Assembly (NCBI RefSeq): GCF_003590715.1
Contig: NZ_QQVY01000002.1
Span: 52,450-116,449, forward strand
Reading direction: 5' to 3'
DNA length: 64,000 nucleotides
Source: Paracoccus sp. JM45
Lineage (GTDB): Bacteria > Pseudomonadota > Alphaproteobacteria > Rhodobacterales > Rhodobacteraceae
The translations under genes were made by a program, and so were the position numbers. Below, one piece after another: positions 36,345-46,223 of the stretch; the stretch's first letter is position 1, and each line of letters starts with the position of its first letter. Below the pieces are notes generated by a model. The model was not told the origin of the DNA, made no database searches, and was given only the letters and a program-made list of their open reading frames with translations.

Positions 36345-37214
36345 ATGACGGCGGCTTACGACGATCGCGACGGCAAGATCTGGATGAACGGGGAACTGGT
36401 CGACTGGCGCGACGCAAACGTACATATCCTGTCACACGCAATGCATTACGCCTCTTCGGTATTCGAGGGTGAGCGGTGCTATGACGGCAAAATTTTCAAA
36501 AGCCATGAACATTCGCTGCGCCTGCTGGAATCGGGGCGGCTTCTGGACATGCCGATTCCCTATACCGCCGAAGAAATCGACGCCGCCAAAGAGGCTGTGC
36601 TGAAAGCCAACGGGTTCGAAAACGCCTATGTGCGTGTGGTCGCATGGCGCGGGTCGGGTCTGGATATGGGCGTTTCAGCGGCGCGCAACCCTGTCTGCAT
36701 GGCGGTGGCCGCGTGGGAATGGGGCAGCTATTACGGCGATGCCAAATGGGACGGCGCCAAACTGGACGTTGCCAAATGGAAGCGCCCCAGCCCCGAAACC
36801 ATTCCGACCGCAGCCAAGGCCGCCGGTCTGTACATGATCTGCACCATGTCCAAACATGCCGCCGAAGCCAAAGGCTGTTCGGATGCGCTGTTCATGGATT
36901 GGGAAGGCTATGTTGCCGAAGCCACCGGCGCGAACATCTTTTTCGTCAAGGACGGAGAAATCCACACCCCGCTGGCAGACCGTTTTCTGAACGGCATCAC
37001 CCGTCAGACCGTCGTCCAGATGCTGCGCGATCAGGGCATGACCGTGCATGAACGGCGTATTCTGCCGGAAGAACTGGAAACCTTTCAGGAATGCTGGCTG
37101 ACCGGCACCGCAGCCGAGGTGACCCCCGTTGGCCAGATCGGCGACTGGCATTTTCAGGTCGGCCAGATCACCCGCGACGTTGCTGCCAGCTATGAGGCAT
37201 TGGTCCGCGCCTGA
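36345..37214 (+). CDS. ilvE: branched-chain amino acid aminotransferase
   Basis: Class IV PLP aminotransferase of 289 aa that interconverts Val, Leu and Ile with their 2-oxo acids. HAMHYASSVFEGERCYDG binds the substrate side, the PLP lysine lies in ICTMSKHAAEAKG, and YVAEATGANIFFV with GITRQTVV forms the cofactor phosphate pocket. ATG at 36345 is chosen over one four codons earlier because GGAG lies six bases before it. A strong terminator follows. Confidence 0.93.
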   Translation: MTAAYDDRDGKIWMNGELVDWRDANVHILSHAMHYASSVFEGERCYDGKIFKSHEHSLRLLESGRLLDMPIPYTAEEIDAAKEAVLKANGFENAYVRVVAWRGSGLDMGVSAARNPVCMAVAAWEWGSYYGDAKWDGAKLDVAKWKRPSPETIPTAAKAAGLYMICTMSKHAAEAKGCSDALFMDWEGYVAEATGANIFFVKDGEIHTPLADRFLNGITRQTVVQMLRDQGMTVHERRILPEELETFQECWLTGTAAEVTPVGQIGDWHFQVGQITRDVAASYEALVRA

Positions 37215-37237
37215 TCCCGCGACCCCGATGGATTGCA

Positions 37238-37263
37238 AGGGCCGCCCGTATGGCGGCCCTTTT
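37238..37263 (+). terminator. rho-independent terminator of ilvE
   Basis: AGGGCCGCC at 37238-37246 pairs perfectly with GGCGGCCCT at 37252-37260 around a 5-base loop, followed by TTTT. Confidence 0.8.
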
Positions 37264-37271
37264 GCGTGGGA

Positions 37272-37485
37272 TCAGGTCAGTTTTCCGCGCGCAATGCGGG
37301 CATATTCGCCTGTTTTACGACTGTCGTCGCTGCGCGCCAGCGGTTTGCTGTGCAGGCTGCGGATGGCGGGATGCATAAAGGCTGCGGATGGCGGGATGCA
37401 TAAAGGCTGCGCGTTCCTGTTTCAGGAATTCGCGGGCACGGGCGGTGCCCCGCGTTCTGGGCTGGTCTGCAAGGTGACGGGTCAT
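37272..37485 (-). pseudogene. small conserved-looking gene frameshifted by a 25-bp duplication
   Basis: From ATG 37485, with GGGAGG a short distance upstream, the peptide runs MTRHLADQPRTRGTARAREF and on to ERAAFMHPAIRSL. A 25-bp tandem duplication then shifts the frame and the actual product ends in an unrelated tail at 37315. If one copy is removed, the frame reads on through HSKPLARSDDSRKTGEYARI to ARGKLT and a TGA at 37272, a basic 62-residue protein. I do not recognise its function. Either the gene is inactive in this strain or the altered tail is tolerated. Confidence 0.65.
37354..37410. repeat. 25-bp direct tandem duplication
   Basis: Two identical 25-bp copies, 37354-37378 and 37379-37403, are followed by a partial third copy of 7 bp (AGGCTGC, 37404-37410). 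The 7-bp identity at the borders suggests slippage between short direct repeats. The unit is not a multiple of three and disrupts the small gene it lies in. Confidence 0.95.
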
Positions 37486-37545
37486 GATGGTCCTCCCTTT
37501 CATGGTCGCCACCATCATAGGGCCGAACCGGCCATTCTCAAAGCC

Positions 37546-38010
37546 TCAGGCGGCTTTGATCCCTTGGGCCGCGGCCAGAACGGCATGCAAGGCGACAGGA
37601 TCGTCATTGGCGCGCAGCTTGGTGCGCAGATCCGTGTCGCGTAGGGTGCGCGATACCAGCGCCAATGCCTTCAGGTGGTCCACACCACTGCTTTCGGGGG
37701 CCAGCAGCGCAAAAACCAGATCGACCGGCTGGCGGTCAACCGCGTCGAAATCCAGCGGCTTTTCAAGACGCAGGAAGATACCTGCGACGCGGTCCAGCCC
37801 GTGCAGACGCGCATGCGGCAAGGCCACGCCCTGCCCCACACCGGTCGGACCAAGGCTTTCGCGTTCCTGCAAAGCGTCCAGCACCTCGGAGGCATTCAGC
37901 CGGTATTCCGCCTGCGCCAGATCGGCCAGTTCCTGAAACAATCGCTTTTTCGAACTGATCTGACCCAATGACCGCACGGCCCCGGGTCGGAGGATTTCAC
38001 TTAGTTGCAT
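37546..38010 (-). CDS. ptsN: nitrogen-PTS enzyme IIA (PtsN)
   Basis: PTS IIA protein of 154 aa. The phosphorylated histidine is H66 in GVALPHARLHG, in the usual context after a T-G-V-G loop. PtsN relays phosphate status to potassium transport, carbon and nitrogen control rather than to a sugar. It is the last gene of the kdsD-lptCAB-hpf-ptsN block, following hpf. Confidence 0.92.
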   Translation of the reverse strand: MQLSEILRPGAVRSLGQISSKKRLFQELADLAQAEYRLNASEVLDALQERESLGPTGVGQGVALPHARLHGLDRVAGIFLRLEKPLDFDAVDRQPVDLVFALLAPESSGVDHLKALALVSRTLRDTDLRTKLRANDDPVALHAVLAAAQGIKAA

Positions 38011-38036
38011 GTACCAGCGTCTTTCCCAAGCTGTGC

Positions 38037-38061
38037 GCCCCCGAACATGATGCTCGGGGGC
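38037..38061. terminator. hairpin between hpf and ptsN
   Basis: GCCCCCGA at 38037-38044 pairs with TCGGGGGC at 38054-38061 around a 9-base loop. No T-run follows on either strand, so it may attenuate or stabilise the message rather than stop transcription. Confidence 0.4.
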
Positions 38062-38096
38062 GACCCAGTCACTGCAGCGTCAAAGCGCGTCGGGTT

Positions 38097-38672
38097 CTAG
38101 CCGTTTCCGCGCGGGTCGACCCATCCGACATTGCCGTCATCACGGCGGTGGACGACATTGACGCCTCCATGTTTCTCGTTGCGGAACACCAACAGGGGCA
38201 TTCCTGACAGTTCCATCTGCATGACGGCATCACCGACCGACAAGGTCGGGACTCGCGATTCCATCTCGGCGATGATCATGGGTTGAAGACCGCTATCCTG
38301 CGATTCCCACTCATCCTCATCAGCGGCAAGGACATAGCTGCCTGCTTGTCCAAAGACAACCGGCTCGGCGCGTTCCTTATGGTGATCCTTCAGGCGACGC
38401 TTATAGCGACGCAGCTGCTTGTCCATCTTTTCGCGGCAAGCCTCGAAGGCAGCATAGATGTCGTTGGCCGTGCCACGGGCCGTCACGTTCAGGCCGGTGG
38501 ACAGGTGCACGACGCCGTCGCACAAGAACTGGTGGGCGTCTTTGGAAAAGGTGACCGTCGCATCCGTGGGGCGTTGCGAATACTTCTCGATGGTTTCGCC
38601 CAGCTCGGTTTTGACATGCGAGCTAAGCGCATCTCCGACATCGATGTGTTTTCCGCTGATGGTGTAGCGCAT
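38097..38672 (-). CDS. hpf: ribosome hibernation promoting factor, long form
   Basis: Protein of 191 aa. The N-terminal 100 residues match the HPF/RaiA fold (MRYTISGKHIDVGDALSSHV, then the basic REKMDKQLRRYKRRLKDHH). The C-terminal 60 residues carry the dimerisation tail (VGDAVMQMELSGMPLLVFRN, VVHRRDDGNVGWVDP). Long HPFs pair ribosomes into inactive 100S particles in stationary phase or stress. ATG at 38672 follows GGAGAGGAA; the longer frame upstream was rejected. Confidence 0.93.
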   Translation of the reverse strand: MRYTISGKHIDVGDALSSHVKTELGETIEKYSQRPTDATVTFSKDAHQFLCDGVVHLSTGLNVTARGTANDIYAAFEACREKMDKQLRRYKRRLKDHHKERAEPVVFGQAGSYVLAADEDEWESQDSGLQPMIIAEMESRVPTLSVGDAVMQMELSGMPLLVFRNEKHGGVNVVHRRDDGNVGWVDPRGNG

Positions 38673-38864
38673 CGTATTTCCTCTCCGGTTGCCCGCCCCG
38701 ACTGCGCCGGTCCGAAACCGGCCACGGCAGGAACGGGTGTGACGGGCCGCCTTGAAAGTTCTGGCCCGCATATATCAATTTGGAGACAGTCGATCGGTTC
38801 TGTCAACGGCCCACACAAGGGCGTGAAGAAAATTCCGCAATCATCTTGCATGGTTGCAGGTCCA

Positions 38865-39602
38865 TCAGGTCATGCGGAAATTATCGCCCAGATAGACTTC
38901 GCGGACCTTGGGGTCGGCGACGATCTGTTCGGTGGTGCCGGACATCAGCACATGACCATCATGCAGGATATAGGCGCGATCTACGATCCCCAAAGTTTCG
39001 CGGACGTTGTGATCGGTGATCAGCACACCGATTCCGCGCGATTTCAGGGCATGGACCAATGTCCGGATTTCACCGACAGCAATCGGATCGACACCTGCAA
39101 AAGGTTCGTCCAACAGCAAAAAGCTGGGATTCGAGGCCAGACAGCGGGCAATTTCCGCCCGCCTACGTTCCCCGCCCGACAGCGCCATCGCCGAAGCATT
39201 CCGCAGATGCGTAATCGAGAAATCCGCAAGCAGTTCTTCCAACCGGTCGCGGCGGTGTCGGGGGTCGGGGACGGCAACCTCCAGCACTGCCATGATGTTC
39301 TGTTCGACACTAAGGCCACGAAAAATCGACATTTCCTGCGGAAGATAGCCGATTCCCAACCTTGCGCGACGAAACATCGGCAGCCGCGTCGCATCGCGTC
39401 CGTCGATCATCACCTGCCCTGCGTCGGGCGTGACCAATCCTGCAATGCAATAAAAACAGGTCGTCTTCCCTGAACCGTTAGGCCCCAGCAATGCCACAAC
39501 CTCGCCCCGTTCAAGGTTGACCGACACATCGCGGATCACCAACCGGTTGCGGTATGATTTGCGCAGGCTGCGGACATCCAGCCCTGTCGATTTATCCGGC
39601 AT
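38865..39602 (-). CDS. lptB: LPS export ABC transporter ATPase LptB
   Basis: ATPase of 245 aa with Walker [10 protein letters not shown] (residues 40-48), signature [15 protein letters not shown], Walker [14 protein letters not shown] and the LptB-type switch region [11 protein letters not shown]. It powers extraction of LPS from the inner membrane with LptF/LptG. Its ATG overlaps the lptA stop (TGATG). About 190 bp separate it from hpf, where many bacteria carry rpoN; none is present here. Confidence 0.94.
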   Translation of the reverse strand: MPDKSTGLDVRSLRKSYRNRLVIRDVSVNLERGEVVALLGPNGSGKTTCFYCIAGLVTPDAGQVMIDGRDATRLPMFRRARLGIGYLPQEMSIFRGLSVEQNIMAVLEVAVPDPRHRRDRLEELLADFSITHLRNASAMALSGGERRRAEIARCLASNPSFLLLDEPFAGVDPIAVGEIRTLVHALKSRGIGVLITDHNVRETLGIVDRAYILHDGHVLMSGTTEQIVADPKVREVYLGDNFRMT

Positions 39603-40078
39603 CAGTTCGCGCCCGGTTGCAGGACCGAACGCACCCGCCCGTTGACCTGCGCCGAACCGCTGGCCAGATCGACGGTGATCCGGTCCCCGCTGAGGACATT
39701 GCGGCCTTGGGTCAGCAGCACGTTGCCGGTTAGGACAACATTGCCGTTTTCAACGTGATAGACCGCGCGCTGCGCCTCGGCGGCATCTTCGCCGCTTACC
39801 AAGGTAACATTGCCAGTGGCCGTCATGGTCTGGATGCGGTTCTGGCCACCTTCGGCATATTGCACAGTAACCTCATCTGCGGCCAAACGCATTTCGCCCT
39901 GCCCGATAACGACATTGCCTGAAAACAGCGCACTGCCATCGGTCTGGTTGACGGTCAGATTGTCGGATGCCACCTCGACCGGGGCCGAGACATCGGCCTT
40001 CATCCCGCCAAAGGTGACATTCTGGGCGGATGCGGGCGCGGCAGCCAGTGCCAAAGCGATCAGCAGGGGGCGAAGCAT
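39602..40078 (-). CDS. lptA: LPS periplasmic transport protein LptA
   Basis: Protein of 158 aa with a signal peptide (residues 1-18, ending APASA) and an OstA-like domain of repeated beta strands: [23 protein letters not shown] and [20 protein letters not shown] show the repeat pattern. It forms the periplasmic bridge that carries LPS to the outer membrane. It lies between lptC and lptB in one operon. Confidence 0.9.
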   Translation of the reverse strand: MLRPLLIALALAAAPASAQNVTFGGMKADVSAPVEVASDNLTVNQTDGSALFSGNVVIGQGEMRLAADEVTVQYAEGGQNRIQTMTATGNVTLVSGEDAAEAQRAVYHVENGNVVLTGNVLLTQGRNVLSGDRITVDLASGSAQVNGRVRSVLQPGAN

Positions 40079-40099
40079 GGGGTCGTTCCTTGCAAGGGG

Positions 40100-40687
40100 T
40101 CAGGGCTGGTATATCAGACGCACACCGCCCGAGAAATTCAATATCGCAGGTTTTTGCGCGTCATCGCTGGTGTCATCGGGGGCAAGACGCATCTGGCCGG
40201 CCTGCAACTGTCCGAACGGGGCGTCGGCCTCGATCCCCTGATCGGCGGTGATGATCGACTGGTCGGTCTGCGCCTGCAACATCTGCGTCCGCAACTGCCA
40301 GCCGGTCGAGGTGTTCATGACCACCCCGCCCTGAAGGTTGACGACGCCGTCGCGCGTCCCGCCTGTGGGGGCAACCACGTCAGCGGTCAGTCCATCGGGG
40401 CGTTTCCAGTCCAGCCGCAGGTCGCTGGCCTGCCCGCCGCTTACGCCGTCATCGGGGGTGGCACTGGCGGCGCGCAGGGACAATTCCACACCGTCATTGG
40501 TCACGCCCATATATTCGGGACCGACAATCCGGCCTTCTTCTGCGGCGGCTTTGGCGTCAACTTCGGCATAGGGAATGCTGGATTCGGTATCGGATTTCCG
40601 CGACAGCAGGAACATCGTCGACAGCATCGCCAGTGCCACCAACGGCAGCAACACCCGAAGCCAGCGCACGATACGGGTACGGTTCAT
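40100..40687 (-). CDS. lptC: LPS export protein LptC
   Basis: Protein of 195 aa with one N-terminal membrane helix (WLRVLLPLVALAMLSTMFLL) and a periplasmic LptC domain rich in beta strands. It hands LPS from LptBFG to LptA. ATG at 40687 lies four bases after the kdsD stop; the frame is open further upstream only inside kdsD. Position and order (kdsD-lptC-lptA-lptB) support the call although sequence conservation of LptC is low. Confidence 0.88.
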   Translation of the reverse strand: MNRTRIVRWLRVLLPLVALAMLSTMFLLSRKSDTESSIPYAEVDAKAAAEEGRIVGPEYMGVTNDGVELSLRAASATPDDGVSGGQASDLRLDWKRPDGLTADVVAPTGGTRDGVVNLQGGVVMNTSTGWQLRTQMLQAQTDQSIITADQGIEADAPFGQLQAGQMRLAPDDTSDDAQKPAILNFSGGVRLIYQP

Positions 40688-40691
40688 CGGG

Positions 40692-41636
40692 TCACACCAG
40701 TCCCGCGCGCAGGCAGTCGTGGATATGCAAGATACCCTGAGGCTTGCCGTCCTGCACCGCGAACAGACAGGTGATCTTGCGGTCCTGCATCTGCGCCAAG
40801 GCTGCCTCGGCCAGCGCATCGGGGTCGATGGTGCGTGGCGCGGGGGTCATGACGGCAGCGGCCTGCAAATCTAGCAGACCCTGCATGTGACGCCGCAAAT
40901 CGCCATCGGTGATAATGCCGACCAGCGCACCGTCAGTGTCCGTCACACCCGTCACGCCATAGCCTTTCTGGCTGATGACCAACAGTGCCTCGGACATGGG
41001 GGCGTTTTCGGCCACCAAAGGCAGGTCACGATGCATCAGATCACCGACTTTGGCCAGCAACGCACCCAGCTTGCCCCCCGGATGGAAGGTGCGGAAATGT
41101 TCGGGGGTAAACTTGCGATGTTCCATCAGCGCGACGGCCAAAGCATCGCCCAGCGCCAATGTCATCGTGGTCGAGGTGGTGGGAACAATACCATTGCCGC
41201 AGGCTTCAGGCGCGGCGGGCAGAACCAATCCCACATCCGCCTGCCGCATCAGGGTCGAGGCGGGACGCGCCGCCACCCCGATCAGCGGGATCTTGAAGCG
41301 GCGGGTATGGGCGATCAGGTCGGCAAGTTCCGGCGTTTCACCGCTGTTGGACAGAACCAGCGCCAGATCGGCAGGTGTGACCATGCCCAGATCGCCATGC
41401 GAGGCTTCGGCCGGATGAACGAATTGCGCCGGTGTGCCGGTCGAGGCAAGGGTCGCCGCGATCTTGCGCCCGACATGGCCCGATTTGCCCATGCCCGATA
41501 CAATCACGCGCCCTTTGACAGCCAGCAGCATCTCGACCGCGCGGATGAATTTATCGTCCAGCCCGTCGGCAAGGGCGGCAAGCCCCTGCATCTCGGTCTG
41601 GATGACCCTTCGCGCTGTCGTGATATAATCTGCCAT
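40692..41636 (-). CDS. kdsD: arabinose-5-phosphate isomerase (KdsD/KpsF)
   Basis: Protein of 314 aa. An N-terminal SIS sugar-isomerase domain (VIVSGMGKSGHVGRKIAATLAS, then ALVLSNSGETPELADL) is followed by two CBS domains from about residue 195 (LMHRDLPLVAENAPMSEALL). It converts ribulose-5-phosphate to arabinose-5-phosphate, the first step of Kdo synthesis for LPS. AGGGG lies before ATG 41636. It is at the head of the LPS export operon. Confidence 0.92.
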   Translation of the reverse strand: MADYITTARRVIQTEMQGLAALADGLDDKFIRAVEMLLAVKGRVIVSGMGKSGHVGRKIAATLASTGTPAQFVHPAEASHGDLGMVTPADLALVLSNSGETPELADLIAHTRRFKIPLIGVAARPASTLMRQADVGLVLPAAPEACGNGIVPTTSTTMTLALGDALAVALMEHRKFTPEHFRTFHPGGKLGALLAKVGDLMHRDLPLVAENAPMSEALLVISQKGYGVTGVTDTDGALVGIITDGDLRRHMQGLLDLQAAAVMTPAPRTIDPDALAEAALAQMQDRKITCLFAVQDGKPQGILHIHDCLRAGLV

Positions 41637-41702
41637 GCGTCTGCCCCTGCCTTGATCGGTCAATATCCCTTTGGCAGTCATTACAGATTGCCAAAGCCGG
41701 TG

Positions 41703-42317
41703 TCAGTGATGGAAGATATCCTTGTCATCGCCCCAGCCCAGCAAATCCAGATGGGCACGGGCAGGCAGAAAGTCAAAACACGCCTGCGCCAGCCCCAACC
41801 GGTTTTCACGCCGCAGTCGTTCGTCCAACGCGTCTTTCAGCTTATGCAGGTGCAACACATCGGATGCGGCATATTCCAGTTGGGCATCGGTCAGATCGAC
41901 GGCCCCCCAATCGCTGGTCTGCTGCTGTTTGCTGACATCGACATTGACCAGTTCGGACAGAAGCATTTTCAATCCATGCCGGTCTGTGAAGGTCCGCACC
42001 AGTTTGGATGCGATCTTGGTGCACCACACCGGCGATGTGACGACGCCAAAGGCATTTTCCAGCGCAGCAATGTCGAAACGACCGAAATGGAACAGCTTGA
42101 GAATTTTGGGATCCGTCAGCAGCTTGGTCAGATTGGGGGCATCGGTCTGGCCCCGTGCGATCTGCACCAGATGCGCCTCTCCGTCACCCGAGGACAGCTG
42201 CACAAGGCACAGCCGGTCGCGCCGCGGGTCCAGTCCCATCGTTTCGGTATCGATGGCAACGATAGGGCCAAGCACCAGATCATTGGGAAGGTCATTTGGA
42301 TACAGATGGATGCTCAT
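41703..42317 (-). CDS. short RNase D-like 3'-5' exonuclease
   Basis: Protein of 204 aa consisting of a DEDD-type exonuclease domain. The acidic residues are in AIDTETMGL (D and E), HFGRFDIA (D) and EYAASDVLHLHKL (Y and D, DEDDy type). The HRDC domains of full RNase D are absent, as in many short alphaproteobacterial homologues. Likely processes or degrades structured RNA 3' ends. ATG at 42317 has AGGA upstream; the longer open frame is not conserved. It is separated from kdsD by about 65 bp. Confidence 0.86.
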   Translation of the reverse strand: MSIHLYPNDLPNDLVLGPIVAIDTETMGLDPRRDRLCLVQLSSGDGEAHLVQIARGQTDAPNLTKLLTDPKILKLFHFGRFDIAALENAFGVVTSPVWCTKIASKLVRTFTDRHGLKMLLSELVNVDVSKQQQTSDWGAVDLTDAQLEYAASDVLHLHKLKDALDERLRRENRLGLAQACFDFLPARAHLDLLGWGDDKDIFHH

Positions 42318-42542
42318 CGCCTGTCCTGCTTTTTTGTGTGACGCGATCCAAGAAAGCGGACCCGTCTTTATGGGACCTCTCTGACCAGAAACGCGCGCTT
42401 CGATCCAGTAAAAATCTTTAACCATGACAAGGTTCCCCGCCGGCGGGCACTGTTGCGCGAGGAAGGCGTCACGGAACACTGCCCACAAAAAAGGCAATCC
42501 CTATGGATTTGCACAATATGCAGATTTTTTCTTGCCAGATGC

Positions 42543-42554
42543 ATCCATATGGAT
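42543..42554. promoter_or_regulatory. 12-bp palindrome before the peptide-transporter operon
   Basis: ATCCATATGGAT is a perfect inverted repeat 34-45 bp before the ATG at 42588 in the divergent gap with the exonuclease gene. GntR/FCD regulators commonly bind short palindromes of this size, and a decayed FCD regulator lies at the other end of the operon. An in-frame ATG lies inside the palindrome, so an earlier start for the ATPase would remove this reading. Confidence 0.35.
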
Positions 42555-42587
42555 ACGCTGATCCATTCAGAAATTGGTTCAGGTCCG

Positions 42588-43579
42588 ATGCAAGATAGCC
42601 CGCCGCCACATGCACCGCTGATGGATCTGCAGGATCTATCGCTGCGGATCGCCCCCCATCCCGCACCGCTGCTTGATGGCGTTTCGCTGTCGGTCCGGCG
42701 GGGCGAGACATTGTGCATCGTCGGGGAATCCGGTTGCGGCAAAAGCCTGACCTCGCTTGCATTGATGGGACTGCTGGCGCCCAAGCTGCAAACCGGTGTG
42801 TCGGGGCGGGTGCAGTTTGACGGTCAGGATGTGGCCCTGTCCGATCAGGACCATCTGGCGCAATTGCGCGGCACCCGCATCGGCATGATCTTTCAGGAAC
42901 CCATGTCCAGCCTGAACCCCGCCCATCGCATCGGCGACCAGATTGCCGAAGGCTGGCGGCGTCACAACAAAGGCGACGGACGCGATCAGGCGCTGGCCAT
43001 GCTGCGCCGCGTCGGTATTCCCGCCCCCGAACGGCGGATGCGCGATTATCCCCACCAGATGTCGGGCGGCATGCGCCAGCGGGTGATGATTGCCATGGCG
43101 CTGGTCAACAACCCCGACCTGCTGATCGCCGATGAACCGACAACAGCGCTGGATGTCACCATTCAGGCGCAAATTCTGGACCTGATCGGCCAACTGCAAT
43201 CAGAAGGCCGCATGGGCACCATCCTGATCACCCATGATCTGGGCGTTGTGGCCGAAATCGCCACCACAGTGGCGGTGATGTATGCGGGCCGCGTCGTTGA
43301 AAAAGGTCCGGTCGGGGCAATCTTCGGTGACCCACAGCATCCCTATACCATCGGGCTGATGTCATCCGTCCCACCCCTGCGCGGCGCACGGACGCGGCTG
43401 TCCACTGTGCCCGGTATCGTGCCGTCGATCGAGACAATGCCGCAGGGCTGCCGCTTTTCCACCCGCTGTCCCTTTGCCCGGCCGGTCTGCGCCACAACCC
43501 CGCCCTTGGTGCCACTTGGGCCCGACCATCACGTCGCCTGCCATTTCGCCCCATTGGATGTCACGCAACAGGGGGCCGC

Positions 43580-43583
<4 letters not shown>
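42588..43583 (+). CDS. peptide-type ABC transporter ATPase (DppD/OppD-like)
   Basis: ATPase of about 331 aa with Walker [15 protein letters not shown], signature [15 protein letters not shown], Walker [15 protein letters not shown], and the C-terminal oligopeptide-transporter motif with a C-rich stretch ([15 protein letters not shown]). It energises the import of peptides or related compounds. AGGT lies before the ATG; ATG at 42549 is an alternative start. Stop and next start overlap by ATGA. Confidence 0.88.
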
Positions 43584-44667
<1,084 letters not shown>

Positions 44668-44671
<4 letters not shown>

Positions 44672-46167
44672 CACTTCACAAGACCCTGATACTGGCGGCC
44701 CTTTTGGGAACAACGGCTATGGCCGCACAGGCCCAGACGTTGAAAATCGGGCTGGAAAGCGACCCCGACGCGCTGGACCCCGACCGCAGCCGCACCTTTG
44801 TTGGCCGCATCGTCTTTACCGCAATGTGCGACAAGCTGATCGACGTCTCGCCCGAACTGGATCTGGTGCCGCAACTGGCAACCGATTGGACCGTCAGCGA
44901 AGATGGCCTGACGGCGGATATGACCCTGCGCGACGGCGTGGTCTTCCACGACGGCACCCCCTTCGACGCCGAGGCGGTCAAAGCCAATATCGAACGGTCC
45001 CAAACGCTGGAAGACAGCGTGCGCAAATCGGAAGTCAGCTCGATCGAACAGGTCGAGGTGGTGGATGCCACCCATCTGAAACTGCATCTGTCGGCCCCCG
45101 ACGCGCCCCTGCTGGCGCAACTGGCGGATCGTTCGGGCATGATGATGTCGCCGGCGGCCTTTGACGATATGGCCGCAGCACCGGTCTGTTCGGGCCCGTT
45201 CAAATTCGTGAACCGCGTGTCCCAAGACAAGATCGAGCTGGAGAAATTCGCCGATTACTGGAACGCCGATGCCATCAAGCTGGACGCGGTCACCTATCTG
45301 CCGATTCCGGATTCGACCGTGCGTCTGGCCAACCTGCAATCGGGCGATCTGAACATGATCAACCGCCTTGCTGCCACCGATGTGGAAACCGTCAAAGGCA
45401 GCAGCAACCTGAAGTATGAACGCGCCGATGGACTTGGCTATCAGGGCATTACGTTCAATACCGGCAATGGTGACCGTGCCGACAACCCCTTCGGTCAGGA
45501 TGCCCGCCTGCGCGAGGCACTGTCCCTGTCCATCGACCGCGAAGCCATCAATCAGGTGGTCTTTTCGGGGCTGAACGCCTCGGCCAGCCAGTTTTCATCC
45601 GCAGCCAGCCCCTATTTCGACGATGCCTTCCCTGTGCAGGAACGCGATATCGAAAAGGCCAAGGAACTGATGGCCGAAGCCGGTTACCCCGATGGTCTGG
45701 AACTGGAATTGCAGGCCCCCAACCGGCCCGAAAACCAGCAGGTCGTCCAGATGATTCAAGCCATGGCCGCCGAGACGGGGATCCGCATCAAGCTGGTCGC
45801 CAAGGAATTCGCCACAATGCTGTCGGATCAGGCCGCCGGTAACTTCGAAGCCAGTCAGGTCGGCTGGTCGGGCCGGATCGATCCGGATGGCAACATCCTT
45901 GGCTTTGTCTCGACCGATGGCGGCTTCAACGACGGCAAATATTCCAACCCCGAAGTCGACCGCATTCTGGCCGAGGCCCGCGCCGTCAGCGATCAGGCCG
46001 AACGTCAGGACCTGTACCATCAGGCCAATGAAATCCTGAATGCCGATAAGCCGCTGTTTTATCTGTATAACGAAGCTTGGCTTTATGGCGTGTCAGATAA
46101 GGTCGAAGGGTTCACCCCGAACCCCGACGGGATGATCCGTCTGGAAAACGTCTCGCTGACCGAATGA
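44668..46167 (+). CDS. peptide-type ABC transporter substrate-binding protein
   Basis: SBP family 5 protein of 499 aa. Signal peptide is residues 1-23 (ending AAQAQ, no lipobox cysteine, so it is free in the periplasm). The mature part starts LKIGLESDPDALDPDRSRTF, typical of family 5, which binds di- and oligopeptides, glutathione, nickel or opines. GGAGG lies before the ATG. With gamma-glutamyltransferase in the same operon, a gamma-glutamyl compound is a likely ligand. A hairpin follows the stop. Confidence 0.9.
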
Positions 46168-46173
46168 TCTGAC

Positions 46174-46198
46174 GGTCGGGCGGCATCCCCGCCCGACC
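46174..46198 (+). terminator. intra-operon hairpin after the binding-protein gene
   Basis: GGTCGGGCGG at 46174-46183 pairs with CCGCCCGACC at 46189-46198, a 10-bp stem with a 5-base loop and no T-run. Hairpins here commonly stabilise the upstream message so that the binding protein is made in excess over the permeases. Confidence 0.6.
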
Positions 46199-46223
46199 CC
46201 ACCCGAATGCAAGGCCCAATGCA

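Noticed and set aside
38673..38864. A promoter for hpf based on TTGACA seen on the minus strand near 38800
   Set aside because: No acceptable -10 at normal spacing was found, so it was not listed as a feature.
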